NCBI GenBank assembly: GCA_038741495.1
Contig: JAVYKX010000001.1
Span: 738,918-802,917 of the forward strand
Direction: 5' to 3'
Length of the DNA: 64,000 nt
From: Thermofilum sp.
Lineage (GTDB): Archaea; Thermoproteota; Thermoprotei; Thermofilales; Thermofilaceae
The notes below the pieces were generated by a model. That model had not been told where the DNA came from, made no database searches, and saw only the letters and a program-made list of their open reading frames with translations. Positions 9,030-17,192 of this stretch are shown piece after piece (position 1 is the stretch's first letter; each line of letters starts with the position of its first letter). A program made the translations under genes and the position numbers.

Positions 9030-10209
9030 AGCGCAGCGCCTCAACCGGGTTCAGCTGAGCGGCACGGCGCGAAGGCACGTACGCAGCGATAGCGTTCGCG
9101 AGCAGCGGCAGCAGCGCTGCTGCCGCGACGGTCTGCGGTGTGAGGACTGGGCTGATCTCGAAGCCGAACGCTGATATCTTGACCGCCAGCGAGAGCGCTA
9201 GCGACACGGCCAGGCCGGCTGCGACGCCGATCGCAGAGACTACAGTCGCTTCGAGCACGAAGAGGAGGAGCACGTCGACCCCCGTGTAGCCAAGCGCTTT
9301 CAGGATGCCGATCTCCTTCGTCCTCTGAATCACGCTGATTGCGGTGCTGTCGAGGATCCAGAGAGCTGTGACACCCATGCCGACTGCCGAGATCAGGCCG
9401 ACGAAGAGCTGGAGAGCGCCGACCAGGGAGACGAACTGTTGCACAATCGCCGCGGCGGAAATCACCCTCGAGCCCGGCGGGGACACAGCTCTGATGTCTG
9501 CCGTGACCTCCTCCAACCTAGAGAGGTCCTCGACGAGGACTAGCGCAGCCGAGTAGCTCCGGGATGGTGAAACGTAAGCGAAGAAGGTGTCCGGGCTCAT
9601 GTAGATACTCGGTGCCGCAAACGTCACCCCGTGCCCCATCCCCCCGGAGGAGCCGATCTGCTTCAGCAACCCTACGGCGATGAGCTGCAGGCTCCTTCCC
9701 CTCAACCTGATGGTGAGCGTGGAGCCGATGTCTAGCAGCTTCCTCCCAGTGCCGGGATCTGCCCAGAGGTCGTGGGAGACGAGAACCCCCATGCCTCTCG
9801 GCTCGCTCTCGCCCTCCTCGACAGCTTTCGTCATGTCGCCGACGCCCAGGTAGAGTGGCAGCACTGCAGGGTCCACTGCGACGATCTGCACCGTCTTCTC
9901 GCCGTCCGCTGTGAAGATAGTACCCTGAGCCATCGCGATGCCGAAAGCATCCCTCACCCCAGCTACGCCCTTGAAGTACATGATGTCGATGTCGGTTAAG
10001 CCGGCTGCACCCCCAACCACTATGATGCTGTTAGCGGCGACAGTCCTTTGAAGCTGCTCCACGAACTCTCTCTGGAAGCTCTCGCCGATCCCGAGCGCCA
10101 TGCTCAGCGCGATAACCGCTATCATTACCCCGATTACCGCACCAATCGCTCTACCTCTCTTCTCGATAAGGCTCGTCGTCGCGAGGTAGATGTAATCAGC
10201 TGCCTTCAC
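9022..10209 (-). CDS. MacB/FtsX-like ABC permease
   Basis: This 395-residue protein has one N-terminal membrane helix (about 18-40), a long extracellular domain (about 45-255) and three C-terminal helices (about 260-385). It ends with ANAIAAYVPSRRAAQLNPVEALRYE, shortened here to the typical FtsX terminus SRRAAQLNPVEALRYE. That is the MacB periplasmic-core plus FtsX layout. The GTG start at 10209 overlaps the stop of the upstream surface-protein gene by 14 nt. The system is probably a mechanotransmitter acting on an extracellular partner, with the upstream CARDB protein the obvious candidate. Confidence 0.88.
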   Translation of the reverse strand: MKAADYIYLATTSLIEKRGRAIGAVIGVMIAVIALSMALGIGESFQREFVEQLQRTVAANSIIVVGGAAGLTDIDIMYFKGVAGVRDAFGIAMAQGTIFTADGEKTVQIVAVDPAVLPLYLGVGDMTKAVEEGESEPRGMGVLVSHDLWADPGTGRKLLDIGSTLTIRLRGRSLQLIAVGLLKQIGSSGGMGHGVTFAAPSIYMSPDTFFAYVSPSRSYSAALVLVEDLSRLEEVTADIRAVSPPGSRVISAAAIVQQFVSLVGALQLFVGLISAVGMGVTALWILDSTAISVIQRTKEIGILKALGYTGVDVLLLFVLEATVVSAIGVAAGLAVSLALSLAVKISAFGFEISPVLTPQTVAAAALLPLLANAIAAYVPSRRAAQLNPVEALRYE

Positions 10210-11764
10210 GCCTGAACACCCTCCTCCTCAGCGCGAAAACCCCCGCTCCCACGAGCACCAGAGCGAGCACCGCTAGAGCTGTGCCGCCCCACGGGCTGCT
10301 TCCCTGGGAGCCTTGAGAGGCTTGGCGCGCGACAGCGTTGATTAGGATGCTTCGCTCAACCACCCTGGCGACGCCGTAGGGGTCCCTGAAGTAAGCGACT
10401 ACCCTAAGCTCGTGGACACCCTCCTCGTCGACACGGAACGAGAAAGGTACGCTCGTCAGCACTTGAGGGTTGAGCTGGCCGAGGTAGGCATAAGGCGTCC
10501 TAAGCGGTGTTAAGCCCCTTGAAGCCTGAACGGAGACGTTCACTGCGTAAATGGGGAGAGTCCCGTCGTTCACGAGTGTCGCAGCTAGGATGAGGTTTGA
10601 GCCAACCTGCGGCTGCTGCGGTACCGCCTCGAGGCTCGTGATCGTTAACCGGGAAGCGAAAACCGTGAAGAGGGTGAAAGCGCCCTGAAGTGACGAGATC
10701 GACCCGCTCTCTGTCGTGAAGAAAACCTGGTAGGTTATCGATTCGCTGCTCGAGGCCGTGGCGGGTGCTAGGACTTCGACGCTGAACACCTTGTCCTCGC
10801 CGGGCTGAAGGCTCCCTACGTCGAGGAGCGAGGGGTTCACGGAGATTTGGCTCTTCTGAAGGGATAGGACGACCTTAACTCCTTGCAGAGGCACGCTGCC
10901 CACGTTAACCACGTGAAGGTTAACTCGGTTGGGCGAGCCCGCTGTCACCACCGCGGGGTCTGGGGCTACGAGGATGCTCTGCCCAGAAGCTGTGAAGAGC
11001 GGGATCGATATCGTCCTGGACACTAGTGAGCCCGTGCAGCTCACGTAGGAGATGCTAACCTGCAGCGTGGGGGAGGCCGTCGGCACTAGGTTCAAGTAAA
11101 AGGATGCGAGCTGGCCGGGCTCTAGCCTAGGGAGCGTGAACACGGCAGGTACCTCGCGGTCAAGGAGAACTGCACCCTGGGGGTAGACTGAGAGGAAAAT
11201 GCTGGATACGCTCTCCCTCCCTCTGTTCTCTACGTTTACGCTGACCAGGTTGGGGGAGCCGGAGTACAGTGCGGAGGGTGAGACGCTGACAGCTACGTTT
11301 TCACCCCAGCAAGCCGTGATGCTGAGGTCCATCAGCACAGCGCCTCCCTCGTAGGTGAGAGAGGCGAGCGAGTCGTCCCACGTGTTGTCCCAGCTGATGA
11401 TCAGCTTAGCTGGGCAGATAGGCTTCGCTTTAGTTGTGTTGAGAGTTACCTGGAATGTTTTTGCGGTGCCGGGGCGCCACGAGCCTAACGCGACTGGTTG
11501 ACCAGACAGCACTGATGCGTTGCAAAGCAGCTCGAGCTCCGCTTGAGCGCCCAGCAGCGTTCTCTTCCCGAAGTACGAGACTGTCAGCTGAACTACTCCC
11601 CTGTCAGCGCTCGAGTCGATCACGCTCAAGCTTTCAACTGTGAAGACGAAAGTTGAAGGAGTTAACCCTGTGGTCTGCCGCTGAGGCTGTGCGAGTGGCT
11701 GAGCTCCCGCGAGCGCTAGAGCCGCGAGTACCAGCGCGAGGAGATAGATGGAGAGCCTCCTCAT
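10196..11764 (-). CDS. Secreted, membrane-anchored CARDB/NEW3-type surface protein
   Basis: From the ATG at 11764 the protein has about 522 residues. The signal peptide reads LSIYLLALVLAALALAGAQP. Several beta-sandwich repeats follow, with motifs such as VNVENRGRESVSSIFLSVYP and LHVVNVGSVPLQGVKVVLSL that are typical of archaeal CARDB/NEW3 adhesion-like domains. A C-terminal membrane helix (ALAVLALVLVGAGVFAL) and basic tail anchor it, so the repeats face outward. It starts the operon with the MacB-like permease and ATPase. A longer frame continues upstream, but the signal peptide fixes this start. An AT-rich palindromic stretch (CTCGATATATCGCGAG) lies about 10-25 nt upstream. Confidence 0.82.
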   Translation of the reverse strand: MRRLSIYLLALVLAALALAGAQPLAQPQRQTTGLTPSTFVFTVESLSVIDSSADRGVVQLTVSYFGKRTLLGAQAELELLCNASVLSGQPVALGSWRPGTAKTFQVTLNTTKAKPICPAKLIISWDNTWDDSLASLTYEGGAVLMDLSITACWGENVAVSVSPSALYSGSPNLVSVNVENRGRESVSSIFLSVYPQGAVLLDREVPAVFTLPRLEPGQLASFYLNLVPTASPTLQVSISYVSCTGSLVSRTISIPLFTASGQSILVAPDPAVVTAGSPNRVNLHVVNVGSVPLQGVKVVLSLQKSQISVNPSLLDVGSLQPGEDKVFSVEVLAPATASSSESITYQVFFTTESGSISSLQGAFTLFTVFASRLTITSLEAVPQQPQVGSNLILAATLVNDGTLPIYAVNVSVQASRGLTPLRTPYAYLGQLNPQVLTSVPFSFRVDEEGVHELRVVAYFRDPYGVARVVERSILINAVARQASQGSQGSSPWGGTALAVLALVLVGAGVFALRRRVFRREGS

Positions 11765-11860
11765 ATTTCTACTCGATATATCGCGAGATAAAGTAGCCCT
11801 ATAAGCTTTGCGCAGCCGCCTTTGCACTGCTCGCAGCTGCCCTTTGGCCGCAGACAAGTA

Positions 11861-11868
11861 GATATACC
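11861..11868 (+). promoter_or_regulatory. TATA box for ferredoxin-AOR operon 1
   Basis: GATATACC is centred 26 nt before the ATG at 11891, the spacing expected for a leaderless archaeal transcript. No Shine-Dalgarno sequence precedes this ATG. Confidence 0.55.
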
Positions 11869-11890
11869 GGCTGAAGCAGGATACCGAGCA

Positions 11891-12391
11891 ATGAGTAAGC
11901 CTCTGTTCATTCTGCGAGACCCTCTCAAGTGCTCGGGTTGCCGCCTCTGCGAAGTCGCCTGCTCCCTCAGGCACGAGGGCACGGTGTGGCCGGAGGCCAG
12001 CAGGATAAAAGTATTCGAGCTATTCCCCGGTGTCGACGTGCCGCACACCTGCGCGCAGTGCAGGGACTACCCCTGCGTTAAAGCCTGCGGGTACGGGGCT
12101 CTCAAGCCCGACGAGAGAACGGGCGCCGTGCTTGTAGACGCGGAGAAGTGCGTGAGCTGTGGGGAGTGCGTGAAAGCGTGCCCTGGCAAGGTGATGAGGC
12201 TGCACCCAGCTACCCGAAAGGCGATGGTGTGCGACCTCTGCGGGGGAGATCCGGAGTGCGTGAAGGTTTGCGTCGAGGCAGGCTTCAACGCCCTGACGGT
12301 TATCCCCTACGAGAGCGTCACCCTCCACGTCTACTCCATCGTGCCGGACGAGGTTTCGCGGAGGCTTTACGAGACGCTTTTCGGCGAGTAG
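11891..12391 (+). CDS. 16-Cys polyferredoxin subunit of AOR (cytoplasmic)
   Basis: This 166-residue iron-sulfur protein has four cysteine groups: CSGCRLCEVAC near residue 15, CAQCRDYPCVKAC, CVSCGECVKAC and CDLCGGDPECVKVC. They fit four [4Fe-4S] clusters in the HycB/DmsB-like arrangement. There is no signal peptide, so it should be cytoplasmic. The AOR gene follows 9 nt after its stop, and ferredoxin-like small subunits are known partners of WOR5- and GOR-type AORs. It would pass electrons from the AOR to a soluble acceptor. A paralogue with a Tat signal lies at 21196 beside a second AOR. Confidence 0.88.
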   Translation: MSKPLFILRDPLKCSGCRLCEVACSLRHEGTVWPEASRIKVFELFPGVDVPHTCAQCRDYPCVKACGYGALKPDERTGAVLVDAEKCVSCGECVKACPGKVMRLHPATRKAMVCDLCGGDPECVKVCVEAGFNALTVIPYESVTLHVYSIVPDEVSRRLYETLFGE

Positions 12392-12400
12392 GTGGAGGGC

Positions 12401-14278
12401 ATGCAGCTGTACGGCTACCACGGGAGGCTCCTCGAAGTGGATCTCTCCAGGGAGAGGAGCAGGGAAGTAGAGATCGAGCCCGAGATCCTGGAGCAGTACG
12501 TGGGCGGTAGGGGGCTGGCCTCCTACCTGCTTTGGAGGGAGCTCGGCGGCAGCTGGCGCGAGGTGGACCCGCTGGGCCCCGAGAACTTGCTGCTCCTCCT
12601 CACGGGCCCGCTGACCGGCTACTACCCTGGCGTGAAGCTGGCGGTTTCGGGGAAAAGCCCCCAGAGTAATGGGATCGTTGGGTCGGTTCTGTCCAGCGAG
12701 GTTGCAATAGAGCTGAAGGCTGCCGGTTACGACGGCCTCGTGGTGAGGGGACGGGCCAGCAGCCCTGTCTACGTGTACGTCGAGGGGGACAGGGTTGAAA
12801 TCAGGGAGGCGGCGCACCTCTGGGGGCTGGGCGGCAGGGAGACTTTCCGGAAGCTGATGGAGGAGCTCTGGGGCGAGCTGAAGAGGCGGCGCCTAGCCAG
12901 GGAGGGGTTGACGAAGGAGCCTTCGTTCGTGTACATCGGCCCCGCCGGCGAGAACAGGGTTAGGACCGCTGCCGTCATGGCGAAAATCGCCCACGCGGCA
13001 GGCTACGGGGGTTACGGGGCGGTTATGGGGAGCAAGAACCTGAAAGCTGTTGCTGTGAAGGGCTTCGGCCCCATGCCGAGGGCGAAGAGGCCCGAGCTCG
13101 TGAAGATTCTCCTGCGCGAGGCCTGGAGGAGGCTCGTGAGGCGCACGGGCTTCAGGCAGTGGGGGACGGGGAGCGGAGGGTACTACTTCGCTTCAGTGAC
13201 TAGCAGCGAGCCTGTCAGGAACTGGCAGGAGGAGTGGCACGCGAACCGGGCTTTCGGCCCGCAGAACTTTGAAGCTCACTGGGTGAAGAGGTACTGGGGC
13301 GATTACGGCTGCCCTACGACCTGCATGAAAATCTCTGCTATACGCTCCGGGGCGCACCGCGGCGCGCTCACGGACGCTCCCGACTACGAGATGCAAGCTT
13401 ACCTCGGGGCGAACCTCGGGGTTCTCGAGCCCAAGGCGTGCATCTACCTCTCCAGCTTAGCCGACGAGCTCGGCCTCTGCGGTATACAGACGGGCAACGT
13501 GGCCGGCTTCGCCGCGGAGCTGTTCCAGAGGGGGATCTTGACGCGGGAGGATATCGGCTTCGACCTCCGCTGGGGTGACGCTAAAGCGTTCGCTAAGCTG
13601 CTGGAGATGATTGCGCGTAGGGAGGGGATCGGGGACGTGCTCGCCGAGGGGACTTACCGCGCAGCGCTGAGGATCTCGAAGGAGAAGGGTGTGGATGCTC
13701 TCCAGTACGCGGTGGTCTCCAAGGCCATCGGGGTGGGCGCCCACGGGGTAAGGAGCGCGAAAGACTTCCTTCCCGACTTCTCGTACGCAGTCTGCGTGCA
13801 GGGTGGGGACCACACCTCAGCGCCAACGGGCTTGAGAGGCTACAAGAGCGAAGTCTCCTCCGCGTTCGACGACTCCGCTGTCATCTGCTCGTTCAACAGC
13901 ATCCGGGAGCTAGCCTTCCCCCTCCTCCAGGCTGTAACCGGCTTCGACATCGATGAGGAGCGTTGGTCGAGGGAGCATGGCCGCAGAATCCTGACGATCC
14001 AGCGCGTGGCGCTCCTCGAGGGGGGCCCAGACCTCCGCTGGAGGCCTGGACTCGACGACGACCTTCCGCCGCGCTTCTACGAGCCCCTGCCCTCCGGGCC
14101 CTTCCGGGGCCGCGCCGCGAACCGCGAGGAAGTTGCCGCGAAGAGAAAAGAGTACTTCCTCTCTCTCGGCTGGGACGAGCAGGGGATCCCGCGGGACGAG
14201 ACGCTGGAGGAGCTGGGCCTCGGCTTCCTCAAGCCAGCTGTCTCGAGGCTCAGAAGCGAGCTAGAACACGGAAGCTAG
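12401..14278 (+). CDS. Aldehyde ferredoxin oxidoreductase, tungstopterin family (AOR 1)
   Basis: This protein of about 625 residues has the AOR start GYHGRLLEVDLSRER, the pterin-binding region GGRGLASYLLWREL, TGKSPQSNGIVG-like VSGKSPQSNGIVGSVLS, GPAGENRVRTAAVMAKIAHAAG, and the pterin contact VQGGDHTSAP. The family oxidises aldehydes to acids with a W-bis-pterin and one [4Fe-4S] cluster. The usual cluster motif CxxCxxxC appears here as DYGCPTTC, with Asp in place of the first Cys. The fourth ligand region VICSF is intact. The start is set by AGGTG six nt before the ATG at 12401; a GTG at 12392 is the alternative. The substrate is unknown. Confidence 0.92.
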   Translation: MQLYGYHGRLLEVDLSRERSREVEIEPEILEQYVGGRGLASYLLWRELGGSWREVDPLGPENLLLLLTGPLTGYYPGVKLAVSGKSPQSNGIVGSVLSSEVAIELKAAGYDGLVVRGRASSPVYVYVEGDRVEIREAAHLWGLGGRETFRKLMEELWGELKRRRLAREGLTKEPSFVYIGPAGENRVRTAAVMAKIAHAAGYGGYGAVMGSKNLKAVAVKGFGPMPRAKRPELVKILLREAWRRLVRRTGFRQWGTGSGGYYFASVTSSEPVRNWQEEWHANRAFGPQNFEAHWVKRYWGDYGCPTTCMKISAIRSGAHRGALTDAPDYEMQAYLGANLGVLEPKACIYLSSLADELGLCGIQTGNVAGFAAELFQRGILTREDIGFDLRWGDAKAFAKLLEMIARREGIGDVLAEGTYRAALRISKEKGVDALQYAVVSKAIGVGAHGVRSAKDFLPDFSYAVCVQGGDHTSAPTGLRGYKSEVSSAFDDSAVICSFNSIRELAFPLLQAVTGFDIDEERWSREHGRRILTIQRVALLEGGPDLRWRPGLDDDLPPRFYEPLPSGPFRGRAANREEVAAKRKEYFLSLGWDEQGIPRDETLEELGLGFLKPAVSRLRSELEHGS

Positions 14279-15055
14279 CCTGCCCCCGTCGACCGGGATC
14301 ATCGCTCCGTTTATGTAAGCCGCGTAGTCGCTGGCGAGGAAAGCCGCAAGGTAGCCGACCTCCTCGGGCCTTCCGAGCCTCCCCGAAGGGATTCCGGAGG
14401 CGAGGCGCTTCAAAGCTTCTTCCCGGCCCACCCCTTCCCTCTCCTGGATGTCCCTGGCAATCTCCTCCACTCTCGAGGTGTGGATGATGCCCGGCATGAT
14501 CCCGTTGGCGGTCACCCCGTAGCTTCCAACTTCTTTAGCGAGCGTTCGCACGAGGCCGGCGATCCCGATCCTAACCACGTTGCTGAGGACTAGGTTGGGG
14601 ATAGGCTCCTTGATCGCTACGCTGGCAAGGTAGATCAAGCGGCCCCATCTCCGCTCAATCATCGCCGGGAGGAGCTCCCTCGTGAGGTAGACTGCGGGCA
14701 CGAGGAGCAGCCTGTACGCCTGATCCCAGTCCTCAATGTTCAGCTCAAGGAAGTAGCCGGGTCTCGGCCCCCCGGTCGAGTAGAAGAAAATGTCGGGCCC
14801 GCCTCTGTCCTTCGCTTCGCGCGATAGCCTCTCAAGGTCTGCACGCGACGTCAAGTCGCCGGGCACTGCCATAACGTCCCTCCCGGTCTCCGAGGAGATC
14901 CTCCTTCGCGCTTCCTCGAGCCGGTCGCGGTCACGCGAGTTGATTACAAGGTCGGCACCGCACTCCGCGAGAACTCGGGCGACTCCGAAGCCGATCCCCC
15001 TGGAAGCTGCGGTGACGAGCGCTAGCTTACCCTTCAGGTTGATTACCAGCGGCAC
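14261..15055 (-). CDS. Short-chain dehydrogenase/reductase family protein with altered active site
   Basis: This 264-residue protein has a Rossmann fold with TAASRGIG near residues 16-23 and the SDR C-terminus IPVDGGR. After the catalytic Ser region (LASVAIKEP), the position of the usual Tyr is Ser and the Lys four residues on is Arg (SNVVR). Known BKR-like SDR subgroups lack the YxxxK pair, so it may use a different mechanism or bind without catalysis. The GTG start at 15055 lacks an obvious SD sequence; a TATA-like AGTATATT lies about 25 nt upstream. Its 3' end overlaps the AOR 1 gene tail to tail by 18 nt. Confidence 0.85.
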   Translation of the reverse strand: MPLVINLKGKLALVTAASRGIGFGVARVLAECGADLVINSRDRDRLEEARRRISSETGRDVMAVPGDLTSRADLERLSREAKDRGGPDIFFYSTGGPRPGYFLELNIEDWDQAYRLLLVPAVYLTRELLPAMIERRWGRLIYLASVAIKEPIPNLVLSNVVRIGIAGLVRTLAKEVGSYGVTANGIMPGIIHTSRVEEIARDIQEREGVGREEALKRLASGIPSGRLGRPEEVGYLAAFLASDYAAYINGAMIPVDGGRLASVF

Positions 15056-15125
15056 AGGAGAAGAAGTGCAGAAGTCGAGTAATATACTCTTCCGCCGAGC
15101 GTGAAGCAGAGGACCCTGCCGGCGC

Positions 15126-15251
15126 TCACCGGGAAGCCAGCCCGCTCAGCCTCTCCTCTGCGTGCTTCCTCGCCGCCTCCACGAGCTCCTCAGGCCCCAG
15201 CTCCTCGTCCGCTAGCCCCTCCGGCTTTTCCGCGAGGCTCACGAGCCCCAC
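15126..15251 (-). pseudogene. Coding relic, unrecognised C-terminal fragment
   Basis: Within the 321-nt gap between the SDR and cysteine synthase genes, the minus strand carries a 61-codon open frame (15126-15311). It ends in LADEELGPEELVEAARKHAE and a short basic tail. The regular acidic/basic helix pattern and GC-rich third positions look like real protein. There is no ATG, and only in-frame GTGs at 15251 and 15242 could start it. I do not recognise the family. It may be the tail of a lost gene or a very short protein. Confidence 0.3.
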
Positions 15252-15376
15252 TCGAGGGACTCCGAGCGCGCGAGTGGTCTGCGCTGAGTCCTCGGGGGCT
15301 GGTGAAGCGTCAAAATAATGGACTATACCTTAATTTTCGCTTTACGCTGTCAAAACATTTAAGTCTTGCAACAGCG

Positions 15377-16546
15377 ATGTTGCCTGTGCCGCGGTTCGAG
15401 CGTAACGGGCAGCTTGCGCGAATCCTAGAGGAAGCTGGGAGAATCCTCAGCAGCGGGTACGTTGAGTGGCCACCTCGCGGTAACCGTGAAGTTGTTGAAG
15501 AAGCGTTGAGGATGCTCGGCTGCAGAATCCCGGACCGCGCTGGAGCTTTCCCGCTGGAGGAGCTCGGCTTTTTCAGCGGGATCTCGCCGTCGCCTCTGCG
15601 GGTTTTCGAGAGCACTGAGGAGCTCCTCTACAGGAACTGGCCCACTCCCCTCGTTAAGCTGAGGTCCCTGTCGGGAGAGGGTGTAAGCGCGTGGGCTAAG
15701 CTGGAGTTCTACAACCCCTTCAGCATGAGCGTGAAGGATAGGATCGGGTGGTCCATGGTCACCGAGTACCTGGCTCGAAACCCCGGTGCTAACGTGGTTC
15801 TCTACGAGGCAACCAGCACGAACACTGGCATGGCGCTCGCAGCTATGGCGGCGGTGAAGAACCTTAAGGTGAAGCTGTACCTTCCGGCTACTATCCAGAA
15901 GGCATCCGACATCCTGCTCACCGTCATGGGGGCTGAAGTCTACAGGAAGCCGAAAGCGCTGACAGTAGAGTTCATCGAGGAGGTGGATGAGGAGGCGAGG
16001 AAGGCTGGCGGTGCGCACTTAAACCAGTTCGAAAATGACGCGAACTTCAGAGTGCACCTCCAGTATACGGCTAAAGAGCTCGACCTGCAGGCGAGAAGCG
16101 TGCCCCTGGACTTGAAAGGGATCGTGGGAGGTCTCGGAACCTCGGGCCACATGTCCGCGATAGCTCTCTACTTCAAGAGCAGATACAGCGGCAGAGTGAG
16201 GATTTACGGGGTCCAGCCGGCGCCAGGCACCGCGATACCGGGTATCCGGCGCATCGAGACAGGGATGAAGTGGGTTCACTACGTGGACTTTGACACCGTG
16301 GTCGACGTCTCGCCTGACGAGGCTGTAGAGCACGCTATACGCGTCGCCAGGAGCGAGGGGCTGCTCATCGGCTTGAGCAGCGGCGCCGTCACGGCAGCTT
16401 TCGAGAAGCTGAGAAGAGAAAAGCTTCTCGAAAAAGGCGACTACGTGCTAGTGTACCCTGACCACGGCTTCAAATACGTGGAGCAGTTCGCAGAGTACCT
16501 GTCCAGGAAAACAGTAATCGGCGAGCAGCAGCAATACCGCACTTGA
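15377..16546 (+). CDS. O-phosphoserine sulfhydrylase / cysteine synthase
   Basis: From the ATG at 15377 the protein has 389 residues, the size of the characterised Aeropyrum pernix O-phosphoserine sulfhydrylase, including the extra N-terminal region of about 80 residues absent from ordinary CysK. The PLP lysine lies in SMSVKDR, the substrate loop in ATSTNTGMALAAMAA, and the phosphate-binding glycines in GGLGTSGHMSA. It makes cysteine from O-phosphoserine (or O-acetylserine) and sulfide. AT-rich TATA-like elements (TTAATTTTCG and ACATTTAAG) lie 19-45 nt upstream. The long upstream extension of the frame is low-complexity Pro/Ala and is not translated in my view. Confidence 0.9.
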   Translation: MLPVPRFERNGQLARILEEAGRILSSGYVEWPPRGNREVVEEALRMLGCRIPDRAGAFPLEELGFFSGISPSPLRVFESTEELLYRNWPTPLVKLRSLSGEGVSAWAKLEFYNPFSMSVKDRIGWSMVTEYLARNPGANVVLYEATSTNTGMALAAMAAVKNLKVKLYLPATIQKASDILLTVMGAEVYRKPKALTVEFIEEVDEEARKAGGAHLNQFENDANFRVHLQYTAKELDLQARSVPLDLKGIVGGLGTSGHMSAIALYFKSRYSGRVRIYGVQPAPGTAIPGIRRIETGMKWVHYVDFDTVVDVSPDEAVEHAIRVARSEGLLIGLSSGAVTAAFEKLRREKLLEKGDYVLVYPDHGFKYVEQFAEYLSRKTVIGEQQQYRT

Positions 16547-16733
16547 GGGGAGGGCAGGCATTCGCTCTCCTACGTCAGAGGTTGTGCGCTAAGAGCTTCA
16601 TGCCCGCGGAGAACAACCTTAGACTAGTAGGCTTGCTCAGCGTCGGAGCAGGGCAAGAACCACGAGCCAAATCTAGAGTTGTAGCCTGGCTGGAAGCGGA
16701 GCAGTCGCAGCAAGGGAGTGCTGGAATGCCGGG

Positions 16734-17060
16734 GTGGAAAGCTGGGAGAGAGTGCCGCTGGCCTCAGCCTCGTTTATCGCTGGAAGCTGGTGCGCTGGTT
16801 GCCACGCTTCCCCTCACTGTGAGGGAAAAGAGGGAACCTGGAGGCGGGGCTGGCTATCAGCGTGCAAGGAGCCTGTTTACACCCTAGCGAGCCTGCCTGC
16901 AGGGAAGATACTCGTGCTGCTTCTCGACACGCCAGTCGGCTTAGCTTTTTACGTGGAGAGAAGCCTTCATGAGGTGCTGGTGGTCCGCACCGTCGAAGGC
17001 GTACTAGAGCACTCACCCGGTCCAGTGATCAGCCTAGCCTCAGTAAATCTTTACACTTAA
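16734..17060 (+). CDS. Possible small Cys-containing protein, doubtful
   Basis: The gap 16547-17192 has one plausible open frame of up to 108 codons. Its middle has WCAGCHASPHC and a later Cys, and its end, from KILVLLLDTPVGLAF to VISLASVNLYT, alternates hydrophobic and charged residues like real protein. No convincing start or promoter is visible, and the first third looks non-coding. It could be the tail of a degraded gene. The rest of the gap holds nothing I can assign except the promoter of the next gene near 17149-17157 (ACGATATATCC). Confidence 0.25.
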   Translation: MESWERVPLASASFIAGSWCAGCHASPHCEGKEGTWRRGWLSACKEPVYTLASLPAGKILVLLLDTPVGLAFYVERSLHEVLVVRTVEGVLEHSPGPVISLASVNLYT

Positions 17061-17192
17061 TACCTGTACACCCGGCTGCCGTTAAGGAGATGAAGCGCGC
17101 TTGCTTCAAATTCGTGTGATAAATTGGTGTGTATTGGCTAGGACAGTTAACGATATATCCAACGGCTAGATTGCACAGTAGGGGCAGCAGGT

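Noticed and set aside
12020-12817. 265-codon minus-strand frame across the ferredoxin and AOR 1 genes
   Set aside because: It spans two strongly supported genes in antisense and has no family pattern.
16543-16887. 114-codon plus-strand frame after the cysteine synthase gene
   Set aside because: Low-complexity Gly/Ala/Arg/Gln sequence without start signals; the different frame at 16734-17060 looks slightly better and is listed with low confidence.
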